Positions 9,016 through 17,541 are shown, numbered from the stretch's first letter. The stretch is 64,000 nucleotides of DNA from an uncultured Paracoccaceae bacterium (GCA_947500775.1 CANMTD010000001.1:992001-1056000); one strand, 5' to 3'. Numbers and translations: made by a program. The notes: generated from the sequence alone by a model not told the origin.

Positions 9016-9070
9016 GTTCGGACAGAGTCCGAACAGCAAAGAAATCGGTCGCGCCCGGGGACGCGACCGA
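9016..9070 (-). promoter_or_regulatory. Two intergenic stem-loops between binding-protein and livH genes
   Basis: TCGGTCGCG (9045-9053) pairs with CGCGACCGA (9062-9070), and GTTCGGAC (9016-9023) pairs with GTCCGAAC (9027-9034). Both lie just downstream of the binding-protein stop on the minus strand and are followed by short pyrimidine runs rather than full T-runs. The arrangement is typical of partial terminators or mRNA-stabilising hairpins that keep binding-protein expression above that of the membrane subunits. Confidence 0.65.
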
Positions 9071-9084
9071 AAGGATGTGTTGGC

Positions 9085-10431
9085 TTATGCGCCGGGGTTA
9101 CAGCTGCCCAGGCTGCCGCCCGCAAACATCGGGTGATCAGGTGCATAGGTGACCTGACCCACTGGGGTAACTTCCACAACTTCCAGAAGGTCGAATTCCG
9201 ACGTTGGGTTGTCTTTCCCTTTCACGACCAGCACGTCTTTGAAGCACTGGTGATCTTCGGCGCGGTACAGTGTTTTACCGTTGCCCAGACCGTCGAATTC
9301 GAACCCTTCCAGGGCTTCGACGATGCCACAGGGGTTGAACGTGCCTGCACGCTCTGCCGCGTCTGCATAGAGCAGGGTCTGGCAGTAAACGGTGTGCGCG
9401 GCCTGCGACGGCGGGAAGCCGTATTTGGTGCCGAAGGATTTCACAAAGGCCTGCGAGCCTTCGTCGGTCAGCGACCAGTGCCAGTTGGTGGAACCAAAGA
9501 TGCCTTTAACGTTTTCACCGGCACCACGGGCCATCAGGCGCGAATACAGCGGAACGACGATTTCGAAGTTCTTGCCGTTCACCTGCTTTTCACGCAGACC
9601 GAACTGAACCGCGTTGGTCAGCGAGTTCACCATGTTGCCGCCGTAGTGGTTCAGAACCAGAACATCGGCGCCCGAGTTCAGAACCGGCGCGATATAGGAC
9701 GAGAAGTCGGTCGCCGCCAGCGGTGTGCGGACCTTGTTCACGGTCTGCCAACCCAAGGCTTCGGTCGCGGCTGCGATCGATTCTTCCTGTGTCCAGCCCC
9801 ATGTGTAGTCGGCTGTCAGGTGATAAGCGACACGGTCGGAACCGTACATTTTCTGCAGCACGGGGGCCAGCGCGGCACCCGACATGTAACCGTTGAAGAA
9901 GTGACGGAAACCGTTGGCTTTCTTGTCTTTACCGGTGGTGTCGTTCGAATGGGTCAGACCCGCCATGAAGATCACGCCGGCCTCTTGGCACAGACCCTGA
10001 ACCGCGATGGCCACGCCCGAGGACGAACCGCCGGTGATCATGACAGCGCCGTCTTTTTCGATCATCGATTTGGCCGATGCGCGGGCTGCGTCCGATTTGG
10101 TCTGGGTGTCGCCGGTCACAAAGTCGACCTTCTTACCCATGATGCCGTTCCCTTTCAGCGCTTTCGAGCTGAAGGTGTTCATCATGCCGCCATCGCCGCC
10201 ACCGTTCAGGTGTTCGACTGCCAGCTCATATGCGCGCAATTCATCCGCGCCTTCGTCTGCATAGGGACCCGTCTGAGGGACGTTAAAGCCCAGGGTCACG
10301 GTCGAACCGGTGGGTTCGTTGGTGTACGCTGCGGCAGAAGATGCTGTAAAAATTGTCGGCAGCGCAACGCCCGCACCGGCAACAGCACCGGTTTTGAGCA
10401 CGCCACGACGTGTCAGAGTCGTTTTGGACAT
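9085..10431 (-). CDS. LIV-type ABC substrate-binding protein with Tat signal
   Basis: A 448-residue periplasmic binding protein of the branched-chain/amide (LivJ/UrtA/AmiC) fold. The N-terminus has a twin-arginine signal (TRRGVLKTG, arginines 8 and 9, then a hydrophobic stretch to about residue 33), so it is exported folded. The mature part starts VTLGFNVPQTGPYADEG, typical of the family. At 448 residues it is longer than LivJ (about 370) and closer to UrtA or amide-binding types. Five cysteines occur in the C-terminal half. The ligand is unknown. It is the first gene of its operon, opposite a divergent XRE regulator. Confidence 0.87.
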   Translation of the reverse strand: MSKTTLTRRGVLKTGAVAGAGVALPTIFTASSAAAYTNEPTGSTVTLGFNVPQTGPYADEGADELRAYELAVEHLNGGGDGGMMNTFSSKALKGNGIMGKKVDFVTGDTQTKSDAARASAKSMIEKDGAVMITGGSSSGVAIAVQGLCQEAGVIFMAGLTHSNDTTGKDKKANGFRHFFNGYMSGAALAPVLQKMYGSDRVAYHLTADYTWGWTQEESIAAATEALGWQTVNKVRTPLAATDFSSYIAPVLNSGADVLVLNHYGGNMVNSLTNAVQFGLREKQVNGKNFEIVVPLYSRLMARGAGENVKGIFGSTNWHWSLTDEGSQAFVKSFGTKYGFPPSQAAHTVYCQTLLYADAAERAGTFNPCGIVEALEGFEFDGLGNGKTLYRAEDHQCFKDVLVVKGKDNPTSEFDLLEVVEVTPVGQVTYAPDHPMFAGGSLGSCNPGA

Positions 10432-10559
10432 GAAAATCCTCCCGTAATGTGATTTAGCCTGACGCCTCCTCTGCGCAGACTATTGCCTTTTACAAGACGC
10501 CTACATTATCGCGGGGCAATCGAAAATTTAGCAACAACTGCTTTCAATCAAACAATTTT

Positions 10560-10635
10560 TTTGTAAACATTTACACAATGGGATAGGGTGATTTGTAAAC
10601 AACTTATCACGCAGGCGCAGAAAGCCCTTGTAAAG
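10560..10635. promoter_or_regulatory. Cluster of three TTGTAAA motifs in the divergent promoter region
   Basis: TTTGTAAAC occurs at 10560-10568 and again at 10592-10600, and CTTGTAAAG at 10627-10635. A partial inverse copy (TTTACACAA) is at 10570-10578. RamB/ScfR-type short-chain acyl-CoA regulators are known to bind TTTGCAAA/TTTGTAAA-like sites, and the adjacent gene encodes such a regulator. An operator for autoregulation, perhaps also for the divergent importer, is therefore inferred. Confidence 0.5.
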
Positions 10636-10650
10636 ACCGGAGTTTTTCAT

Positions 10651-11958
10651 TTGCCACGCAGCACTTTGACAGGGACGCGCATTCGCGAACGCCGCACCGT
10701 TTTGGGGCTGCGGCAGGCCGAATTGGCCCGTTCAGTGGGGATTTCACCGTCCTATCTGAATTTGATCGAACATAACCGCCGCAGAATCGGCGGCAAGCTG
10801 CTGGTCGATCTGGCGCGGCTGCTGGAGGTCGAGGCCTCGGCGCTGACCGAAGGGGCCGAGGCGGCCTTGCTGGAATCGCTGCGCGATGCGGCGATCGGGC
10901 AGGTGGCGGCCCTGCGCGAAGTGCCCCGGATCGAGGAATTCGTCGGCCGGTTTCCCGGCTGGGCGCAATTGCTGGCCGATCGCCACCAGCGGGTCGCCGA
11001 ACTGGAACGCACGGTGGAATTGCTGACCGACCGGATGACCCACGACCCGTTCCTGTCGGCCTCGTTGCACGAGGTGCTGTCGACGGTGACGGCGATCCGA
11101 TCGACCGCCTCGATCCTGGCCGAAACCAGTGATATCGATCCCGAATGGCAGGACCGGTTCCATCGCAACATGTATGACGAAAGCCAGCGGCTGGCCGAAG
11201 GCGCGCAGGCGCTGGTGGCCTATCTGGATGACAGCGGCGGCGAGGCGCAGGTGCGCAGCTCGCCCCAGGAAGAGGTCGAAGCTTTCCTGAGCGCGCAGGG
11301 GTTTCACGTCGCCGCGCTGGAGCGCAGCCTGCCACCGCGGATCGAAACGCTGATCTCGGCCTCGCCCGAACTGTCGTCCAGCCCGGCGCGCGATTTGGCG
11401 CGCCGCCATCTGGAACGCTATCTGCGCGATGCCAAGCGGATGCCGCTGGAAGCCTTTGCAAAGGCGGCAACGGCGGCGCGGATGGACCCCGGCGTCCTGG
11501 CGCAGCAGTTCGGCGTCGATCTGGGGGCGGTATTCCGCAGGCTGGCCTCGCTGCCCGAGGGTCGGACCGACCACCCCGTCGGGCTGGTCATCTGCGACGG
11601 GTCGGGCACGCTGACCTTTCGCAAACCGATCGAAGGCGTGGCCCTACCGCGGTTCGGCGCGGCCTGTCCGTTGTGGCCGTTGTATCAGGCGCTGTCGCGG
11701 CCGATGGCGCCGATGCGCGCGGTGATCGAATTGTCGGGCCGGACCCCGCGCAGTTTTCTGACCTATGCGATTTGTCAGCCGGTCCAGATGGCGGAATTCG
11801 GGGGGCCACAGATTCTGGAAGCGTCAATGTTGTTCATGCCGGACACAGAGGCAACCCCAGAGGCGGACGTGTCACCGGTCGGGACCAGCTGCCGTATCTG
11901 CGCGCGCCGCGAATGTGCCGCACGCCGCGAACCGTCCATTCTGGCCGATGGGTTTTGA
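10651..11958 (+). CDS. XRE-family transcriptional regulator, short-chain fatty acyl-CoA regulator type
   Basis: A 435-residue DNA-binding regulator. Residues 8-65 form a Cro/C1 helix-turn-helix with SPSYLNLIEHNRRRIGGKLL, a signature of the RamB/PrpC/ScfR group. The long C-terminal part (DUF2083-like) senses acyl-CoA or related metabolites in studied members and ends in a cysteine cluster, CRICARRECAARR. The TTG at 10651 is preferred as start because the family begins with an RSTLTGTRIRERR-like lead. The open frame extends back to a GTG at 10588, but that would translate the TTGTAAA motifs. It is followed by a response regulator and a symporter-kinase, suggesting control of acetate or propionate metabolism. 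Confidence 0.82.
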   Translation: MPRSTLTGTRIRERRTVLGLRQAELARSVGISPSYLNLIEHNRRRIGGKLLVDLARLLEVEASALTEGAEAALLESLRDAAIGQVAALREVPRIEEFVGRFPGWAQLLADRHQRVAELERTVELLTDRMTHDPFLSASLHEVLSTVTAIRSTASILAETSDIDPEWQDRFHRNMYDESQRLAEGAQALVAYLDDSGGEAQVRSSPQEEVEAFLSAQGFHVAALERSLPPRIETLISASPELSSSPARDLARRHLERYLRDAKRMPLEAFAKAATAARMDPGVLAQQFGVDLGAVFRRLASLPEGRTDHPVGLVICDGSGTLTFRKPIEGVALPRFGAACPLWPLYQALSRPMAPMRAVIELSGRTPRSFLTYAICQPVQMAEFGGPQILEASMLFMPDTEATPEADVSPVGTSCRICARRECAARREPSILADGF

Positions 11959-12029
11959 CACTGGGGCAGTTCTTGACGATAGTTGCGAAAACACAAGTGC
12001 ACAAAGCACGTATTCCTGGGGGGTAACAG

Positions 12030-12398
12030 ATGGGCAAAGATGTCCTTCTGATCGAAGACGAACCGAACATCATCGAGGCGATCAGGTTCATCCTGTCGCG
12101 CGATGGCTGGTCCGTCTATACGCATTCGGATGGTCAGACCGCCTTTGACAAGGTGCTTCAGACCCGACCGGATGTGATTATTCTGGATGTCATGCTGCCG
12201 GGCAAAAGCGGCTTCGACATTCTGCGCGATATCCGGGCCGACGCGTCAACGGCTGATCTGCCGGTTCTGATGCTGACCGCCAAGGGGCAGACCAAGGATC
12301 GCGAATTGGCGACGCAGATCGGGGTCAGTCAGTTCATGACCAAACCGTTTTCGAATACCGATATCCTCGCCTCTGTGCGGGAACTGGCGGCGTCGTGA
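12030..12398 (+). CDS. Receiver-only response regulator (CheY-like)
   Basis: A 122-residue single receiver domain. The acidic pair E9/D10, phospho-acceptor D53 (VIILDVMLPGKSG), T83 and K105 (MTKPF) are all present, so it should accept phosphate. No output domain is present. The strong GGGGGGTAACAG lead fits an efficient start. Its stop overlaps the next gene by ATGA, and the third gene of the run encodes a hybrid symporter/histidine kinase, which is its likely phosphate donor. It may act as a phosphate shuttle or by protein contact. Confidence 0.88.
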   Translation: MGKDVLLIEDEPNIIEAIRFILSRDGWSVYTHSDGQTAFDKVLQTRPDVIILDVMLPGKSGFDILRDIRADASTADLPVLMLTAKGQTKDRELATQIGVSQFMTKPFSNTDILASVRELAAS

Positions 12399-12661
12399 AA
12401 ACGCCGCTGTTTCTGGAACGACAGAATTACCGGCGGCGGCGGTTCAACGATATGGCGCGGCTGTTGCCGGTGCTGGGGTTGCTGTTGTTTCTGGTGCCGC
12501 TGCTGGGCGGGCGCGGGGGCAATGCCCAGATTTCCACGCTGCTGGTCTATCTGTTCGGGGTCTGGGCCCTGTTGATCGTCTTTGCCGCCATTCTGGCGCG
12601 CCAGCTGTATCCTGCCGACACACCCGATCAGGGGGCTGATCCGGACGGGGGCGGCGAATGA
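12395..12661 (+). CDS. Small two-helix membrane protein
   Basis: An 88-residue protein with a basic N-terminus (RQNYRRRRFND), two predicted membrane helices (about 22-38 and 48-68) and an acidic, glycine-rich tail. It overlaps both neighbours by four bases (ATGA at each end), so it is tightly coupled to the receiver and the symporter-kinase. It may be a small accessory subunit of the transporter-like sensor, comparable in position to the short subunits found next to some SSS-family proteins. No family is assigned with confidence. Confidence 0.7.
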   Translation: MKTPLFLERQNYRRRRFNDMARLLPVLGLLLFLVPLLGGRGGNAQISTLLVYLFGVWALLIVFAAILARQLYPADTPDQGADPDGGGE

Positions 12662-15348
12662 TCGATTTCAACCTGCTGGTCGCGATCTGCATCCTGTATG
12701 TGGCCTTTCTGTTTCTGGTGGCCTTCATCGCCGAACGCCGGGCCAATGCGGGGCAGGTGGGCTGGCTGCGTTCGCCGCTGGTCTATACGCTGTCGCTGTC
12801 GGTTTACTGCACGGCCTGGACGTTTTACGGCGCGGTCGGCTATGCCGCGCGGTCGGGGTTGGAATTCGTCACCATCTATCTGGGCCCGACGCTGGTTCTG
12901 ATCGGGTGGTGGTGGGCGCTGCGCAAACTGGTGCGGATCGGCAAGACCCAAAGGATCACCTCGATCGCCGACCTGATTTCATCGCGTTACGGCAAATCCA
13001 ACACGCTGGGGGTGATCGTCACCCTGTTGGCGGTGGTCGGCACGACCCCCTATATTGCCCTGCAATTGCAATCGGTTACCCTGTCCTTTGCGGTCTTTGC
13101 GCGGGCGGGTGCGGATGGCTGGCCGATGCCCGATCTGAACGCAACCGCACTGTGGGTGGCAGGTGGGCTGGCGGTGTTCACGGTTCTGTTCGGCACCCGC
13201 AATCTGGACACCAACGAACAGCACCACGGCGTTGTCACCGCCATCGCGGTCGAAGCGGTGGTCAAGCTGGTGGCGTTGCTGGGGGTGGGGCTGTTCGTGG
13301 TCTGGGGTGTGGCCGGCGGCATCGATCCGATGCTCAGCCGGATATCCGACTCGCCGCTGGCCACGGCGCCCTTCAACGGTGGCCGCTGGGTCGGGCTGAC
13401 CTTCCTGTCGGCGGCGGCGATTTTCACCCTGCCGCGGATGTTTCAGGTGCTGGTGGTTGAAAACGCTGACGAACGCCATCTGGCCACCGCGTCCTGGGCG
13501 TTTCCGCTGTATCTGTTCCTGATGAGCCTGTTCGTGGTGCCCATCGCGGTCATCGGGCTGAGCGATATGCCCGCAGGCGCCAACCCCGATCTGTTCGTTC
13601 TGACGATCCCGCTGAGCCTGGGCAAAGAGGGGCTGGCGACGCTGGCGTTTCTGGGCGGGTTTTCCTCGGCCACATCGATGGTGATCGTCGCCTCGATCGC
13701 GCTGTCGACGATGGTCAGCAACCATATCGTCATGCCGCTGTGGCTGCGGTTGCAGGGGCAAGGCGCGACGGTGTCGGGCGATGTGCGCAAGCTGGTGCTG
13801 CGGGCACGGCGGATATCGATCGGGGCGGTTCTGGTGCTGGGCTATCTGTATTATCGCCTGACCGGGGGGTCGGCGGCGCTGGCCTCGATCGGGTTGATCT
13901 CTTTCGCCGGGGTCGCGCAGGTTTTGCCCGCGCTTCTGGGCGGGCTGTTCTGGCGCGGCGCCACGCGGCGGGGGGCGGCGGCGGGCCTGTTGGTAGGGTT
14001 CGCCGTCTGGCTTTATTCGCTGTTCCTGCCCAGTTTCGGCGCCGGTGCGGTGCTGAGCGCGGATTTGCTGGCCAATGGGCCTGCGGGGGTGTCGTGGCTG
14101 CGGCCGCAGGCCCTGTTCGGGGTCACCGGCATGGACCCGGTGGTACATGCGGTATTCTGGAGCATGGTGCTGAATACATTCGCCTTTTTCGCGGTCTCAC
14201 TGGGCGGGTTCCCCGGCCCGATGGAACGGTTGCAGGGCGCGCAATTCGTCAATGTGTTCGAACATTCCAGCGCGGCGCGCGGCTGGGCCCATGGCGGGGC
14301 CGAGGCCGAAGACCTGATGATGATGGCGCAACGCATCCTTGGCCCGGACGAGGCGCAGTCGCTGTTCCTGCGGGCCGCGCAGGAACAGGGCAAGGGCGGC
14401 TATCTGCCCGAAACGACGCCGGCCTTTCTGGAACGGCTGGAACGCGAGTTGGCGGGATCGGTCGGGGCGGCCACGGCCCATGCGATGGTCGGCCAGATCG
14501 TCGGCCGGTCGTCGGTGTCGGTCGAGGATCTGATGGCGGTGGCCGATGAAACCGCGCAGATACTGGAAACTTCGGTCCGGCTGGAGGCCCAGTCCGAGGA
14601 ACTGTCGCGCACCGCCCGGCAATTGCAGGAAGCCAATGAAAAGCTGACCGAACTGTCGGTGCAGAAGGATGCGTTCCTCAGCCAGATCAGCCATGAATTG
14701 CGCACGCCCATGACCTCGATCCGGGCGTTTTCGGAAATCCTGATGGATGCCGACGCGCTGAGCGGGGGGGAACGTGGCAAATATTCGGGGATCATTCATG
14801 ACGAGGCGATCCGCCTGACCCGGCTGCTGGACGATCTGCTGGACCTCAGCGTGCTGGAACGCGGTCAGGTGACGCTGGACGCGCAAGAGGGCAATCTGCG
14901 CGAGCTGATCGACCGGGCCCTGACCGCCACCGGCGCGACCGAAGGCGACGATCCGCTGATCATCCGGCGCGACCGGGCCAGCGAGAACATGCAGCTTGTG
15001 ACCGACACCGACCGGTTGCGGCAGGTGTTCATCAACCTGATCGCCAACGCCCGCAAATACTGTGACGCGGCGCAGCCGGTGCTGCGGATCGACGTGCGCC
15101 GTCAGGGCGATATGATCGCCGTGGATTTTGTGGACAACGGCAGCGGTATCCCCAAGAAAAGCCAGGCGATCATCTTCGAAAAATTCTCGCGCCTCAGCGA
15201 TCAAAGCTCGGCCGGGGGCGCGGGTCTGGGTCTGGCGATCTGCCGCGAGATCATGGCCAATCTGGGCGGCTCGATCAGCTATCTGCCGGGGCAGGGCGGG
15301 GCGGCCTTTCGGGTGCGCATCCCGCTGGTCTATGCCAAGGCGGCCTGA
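12658..15348 (+). CDS. Sodium:solute symporter-like sensor histidine kinase (CbrA-like fusion)
   Basis: An 896-residue hybrid. Residues 1 to about 500 are a sodium/solute symporter (SSS) domain with about 13 membrane helices. A linker coiled coil (about 630-670) leads to the kinase: H-box with H679 in SQISHELRTPMTS, N-box FINLIANARKY, G-box VDNGSGIPKK and GAGLGLAICREIM. CbrA-type sensors of this build couple sensing or transport of nutrients to phosphorylation. The neighbours are a receiver-only regulator, a small membrane protein and an acyl-CoA-type XRE regulator, so a carboxylate such as acetate is a plausible signal, although the ligand is not visible. Confidence 0.88.
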   Translation: MIDFNLLVAICILYVAFLFLVAFIAERRANAGQVGWLRSPLVYTLSLSVYCTAWTFYGAVGYAARSGLEFVTIYLGPTLVLIGWWWALRKLVRIGKTQRITSIADLISSRYGKSNTLGVIVTLLAVVGTTPYIALQLQSVTLSFAVFARAGADGWPMPDLNATALWVAGGLAVFTVLFGTRNLDTNEQHHGVVTAIAVEAVVKLVALLGVGLFVVWGVAGGIDPMLSRISDSPLATAPFNGGRWVGLTFLSAAAIFTLPRMFQVLVVENADERHLATASWAFPLYLFLMSLFVVPIAVIGLSDMPAGANPDLFVLTIPLSLGKEGLATLAFLGGFSSATSMVIVASIALSTMVSNHIVMPLWLRLQGQGATVSGDVRKLVLRARRISIGAVLVLGYLYYRLTGGSAALASIGLISFAGVAQVLPALLGGLFWRGATRRGAAAGLLVGFAVWLYSLFLPSFGAGAVLSADLLANGPAGVSWLRPQALFGVTGMDPVVHAVFWSMVLNTFAFFAVSLGGFPGPMERLQGAQFVNVFEHSSAARGWAHGGAEAEDLMMMAQRILGPDEAQSLFLRAAQEQGKGGYLPETTPAFLERLERELAGSVGAATAHAMVGQIVGRSSVSVEDLMAVADETAQILETSVRLEAQSEELSRTARQLQEANEKLTELSVQKDAFLSQISHELRTPMTSIRAFSEILMDADALSGGERGKYSGIIHDEAIRLTRLLDDLLDLSVLERGQVTLDAQEGNLRELIDRALTATGATEGDDPLIIRRDRASENMQLVTDTDRLRQVFINLIANARKYCDAAQPVLRIDVRRQGDMIAVDFVDNGSGIPKKSQAIIFEKFSRLSDQSSAGGAGLGLAICREIMANLGGSISYLPGQGGAAFRVRIPLVYAKAA

Positions 15349-15420
15349 GCGGCGCTTGGCAACGCTTTGTAAACCTTGATCTGCAAGACAGGAAAGACCC
15401 CTGTTGTTTCAAGGTGATCC

Positions 15421-16317
15421 ATGCCGGACGATCCACAGCAAACTGTTCTGCAGCGCAAGCTGGTCGCCGCGCCCACAAGCGGCGCGCGCGTCGCCATGTC
15501 ACCGGCGCGGGCGTTGGAACAGGGCGTGGCGCGGGCGGCACAGGATGAACTGGGGCTTGAGGTCGCGCTGAAGACACTGACCGAAGGGCCGATCGGGTTG
15601 GAGGATCTGGCGGGCAAGGGCGATGACAATGCCCTGCGCGCGCTGTTGACGGGCCCGGAGGGGCGGGTCGGGCTGATGGTGGTGTCCGGCGCGCTGATGG
15701 GGGCCATTCTGGAACAGCGCATGACAGGCGGTTTGCGCGGGGCAGGCGCCCCGCCGCGCCCGCCCACCCGGATCGATGTGGAAATCGGGCGCGATCTGAT
15801 CGACCGTATCCTGCGCGAATTCGCGGCCCTGATGGAACCGGTCGGGGGCGGGGATTGGGCGCGGGGGTTCCGGTTTGAAACCACCGTTCTGGACCCGCGG
15901 CTGTTGCGCTTTGCGCTGGGGGATCTGGGCTATAACGGGTTCGAGGCGACGCTGGACATGGGCGCGGGCGTGCGTCAGGGCGATTTCTTTCTGGCGCTGC
16001 CCGAAACCGGCGGCCCCGACGCCGAAGGGGCTTTGGGCAAGACCGGATGGTCGGCAGCCCTGCGCAACACGGTGATGGGGGCAGAAATGCCGGTCGATGC
16101 GGTCTTTGCGCGCCTGACCCTGCCACTGGCGGCGGTGTCGGATTGGAAACCGGGCGATATGCTGCCCCTGCCGCGCCACACGCTGGACGGGGTTCAGCTG
16201 GAGGGCGCGAACCGGGTGGTTCTGGCCACCGGGCGGCTGGGACAGGCGCGCGGGGACAAGGCGATCAGGATCAATCTGCAGGGGGCTGATCTGCCGCCGC
16301 TGCTGACGGACAGGTGA
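15421..16317 (+). CDS. FliM/FliN-family (SpoA) protein, orphan
   Basis: A 298-residue protein. The C-terminal 80 residues (about 210-290: PVDAVFARLTLPLAAVSDWKP, GDMLPLP, RVVLATGRLGQARGDKAIRI) match the SpoA fold of FliM and FliN, which forms the flagellar C-ring. The upstream 200 residues resemble a diverged FliM middle domain. No other flagellar gene is nearby, and the CheY-binding N-terminal motif of FliM is not obvious. It could be a FliM variant of a motility system encoded elsewhere or a repurposed C-ring-like protein. It ends immediately before the convergent gene. Confidence 0.65.
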   Translation: MPDDPQQTVLQRKLVAAPTSGARVAMSPARALEQGVARAAQDELGLEVALKTLTEGPIGLEDLAGKGDDNALRALLTGPEGRVGLMVVSGALMGAILEQRMTGGLRGAGAPPRPPTRIDVEIGRDLIDRILREFAALMEPVGGGDWARGFRFETTVLDPRLLRFALGDLGYNGFEATLDMGAGVRQGDFFLALPETGGPDAEGALGKTGWSAALRNTVMGAEMPVDAVFARLTLPLAAVSDWKPGDMLPLPRHTLDGVQLEGANRVVLATGRLGQARGDKAIRINLQGADLPPLLTDR

Positions 16318-16746
16318 TCAGCCCTTGCTGGCCAGCGCCTCCAGATGGGGGCGCATCGCCGCGATGTCATAGCCGGCCTCGGCGGCGGCCTTGATGATAT
16401 CATCGGTGGGCATGCGCCCGGCCATGGTCAGCGCCCAGACATGGGTCGACCGGGTGCCGGACCGGCAATAGGCCAGAACCGGCCCTGCGGAGCCATCCAG
16501 TACCTCTGCCGTTTCGGTCAGCATTTCGGGGCGCAGCCCGTCGTGTCCGACCGGGATGATGTGAAAGGCCAGCCCGGCGGCTTTGGCGGCCTCGGCCATC
16601 GCCTGGGTTTGCAGATCGGGGGTGACTTCGCCATCGGGGCGGTTGCAGATCACCGCGCGAAACCCGGCCTCGGCCACGGCGGGCATATCGGCGGGTGTGA
16701 TTTGGGGCGCGGCGGAAAACAGATCCGTCAGTCGGCGAATATCCAT
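16318..16746 (-). CDS. TIGR01244 family (DUF442) phosphatase-like protein
   Basis: A 142-residue cytoplasmic protein with a tyrosine-phosphatase-like fold. The active loop AYCRSGTRS has Cys94 and Arg99, as in the domain found alone or fused to beta-lactamase-like sulfur dioxygenases (BLH). The DIRRLTD...QITPADMP...GFRAVICNRPDGE start is typical. The ATG at 16746 is chosen because AAGGAG lies ten bases upstream; an earlier in-frame ATG has no ribosome site. In this family the role is linked to sulfide or polysulfide metabolism in some bacteria, but no sulfur gene is adjacent here. Confidence 0.8.
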   Translation of the reverse strand: MDIRRLTDLFSAAPQITPADMPAVAEAGFRAVICNRPDGEVTPDLQTQAMAEAAKAAGLAFHIIPVGHDGLRPEMLTETAEVLDGSAGPVLAYCRSGTRSTHVWALTMAGRMPTDDIIKAAAEAGYDIAAMRPHLEALASKG

Positions 16747-16838
16747 GTGATGCGAACTCCTTGAACCAACCGTTACCAAACCGCAGCCTCCCGCGAACTG
16801 CAAGGGGCTATTCGGTTTCAGACTGCGCGGTTTCGAAA

Positions 16839-16852
16839 TTGACGTGCATCAA
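16839..16852 (+). promoter_or_regulatory. FNR/FnrL-like site upstream of the DksA-like gene
   Basis: TTGAC-GTGC-ATCAA matches the FNR consensus TTGAT-N4-ATCAA in 9 of 10 positions. Its centre (16845.5) would place a class II start point near 16887, with GTAAGAT around 16876-16882 as the -10 element, giving a short leader before the ATG at 16916. Confidence 0.5.
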
Positions 16853-16915
16853 AGCGTATGGCGGGCAATGTGGCGTAAGATTTGGAGCCATAAAGAAAAG
16901 AGGAGTGCGCGCGAA

Positions 16916-17233
16916 ATGATTTCTTTGACCCAACGCGAGGCGCAGTTGAATAAACGCCTGTCCGAGCTTGACGTGAAGTTGCACGCCATTGATGATGAAT
17001 TGGACTCGCATCAGGCGAAAGACTGGGAAGAGCTTGCCGTTGAGCGCGAAGAGGATGAGGTGCTGGAGGGCATCGGAACCTCGGGTCTGGCCGAGATTGA
17101 GCAGATTCGCGCCGCGTTGGGCCGTATCGCTGACGGCAGTTACGGTTTTTGTGTAAAATGCGGCGATGAGATTGCCCAAGACCGGCTGGATGTACTGCCT
17201 GCGACCCCGTTTTGCAGACATTGCGCCCAGTAA
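16916..17233 (+). CDS. TraR/DksA family zinc-finger protein
   Basis: A 105-residue protein: an N-terminal helical coiled coil (residues 3-65) and a C-terminal zinc finger with C79, C82, C100 and C103 (FCVKCGDEI, then FCRHCAQ). DksA/TraR proteins enter the RNA polymerase secondary channel and modify transcription, often with ppGpp. The coiled-coil tip lacks an obvious DxxDxA motif (DDELDSHQAKD is nearest), so DksA-like activity is uncertain. The start ATG at 16916 follows AAAAGAGGAG. An earlier ATG at 16844 would cover the FNR-like site and lacks a ribosome site. Confidence 0.82.
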   Translation: MISLTQREAQLNKRLSELDVKLHAIDDELDSHQAKDWEELAVEREEDEVLEGIGTSGLAEIEQIRAALGRIADGSYGFCVKCGDEIAQDRLDVLPATPFCRHCAQ

Positions 17234-17295
17234 CCGTAAGAACAGATCATAACGGGTCCCACCCTGACCGGGACCGCCAAGATATGGGAGACGAC

Positions 17296-17508
17296 ATGGC
17301 CTTTGAGGAAATGAAAGCGGCGATTTATCTGATGCTGGAAGAGATCGAAAAGCGCCCCGATGATCGCCACCTGTTGCAAGAGGAACTGCGCGCCAAGATA
17401 TCCGAGTTGCGCGCGTTGGGATTGCCGGTGCCGGACGATATCCTGCGGCTGGAAGATCAGCTGGAACAGGATGAAGCCGACGACATGTACGACAACATGC
17501 CGGTCTAG
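17296..17508 (+). CDS. Small acidic conserved-type protein, 70 residues
   Basis: A 70-residue, helix-rich, acidic protein (starts MAFEEMKAAIYLMLEEIEKR; ends EADDMYDNMPV). The start is set at 17296 because GGAG lies five bases upstream; an ATG at 17284 is also in frame. It follows the DksA-like gene by 62 bases on the same strand and may share its transcript. No family or function is recognised. Coding is supported by the ribosome site, the third-position GC bias and the compact fit between neighbours. Confidence 0.65.
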   Translation: MAFEEMKAAIYLMLEEIEKRPDDRHLLQEELRAKISELRALGLPVPDDILRLEDQLEQDEADDMYDNMPV

Positions 17509-17541
17509 CCCCCAAAACAGCCAAATACCGACCTCTTATGG

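Noticed and set aside
5186-10431. Assignment of the LIV-type importer as the urea transporter UrtABCDE
   Set aside because: The binding protein lacks clear UrtA features and no urease genes are adjacent, so the substrate is left open.
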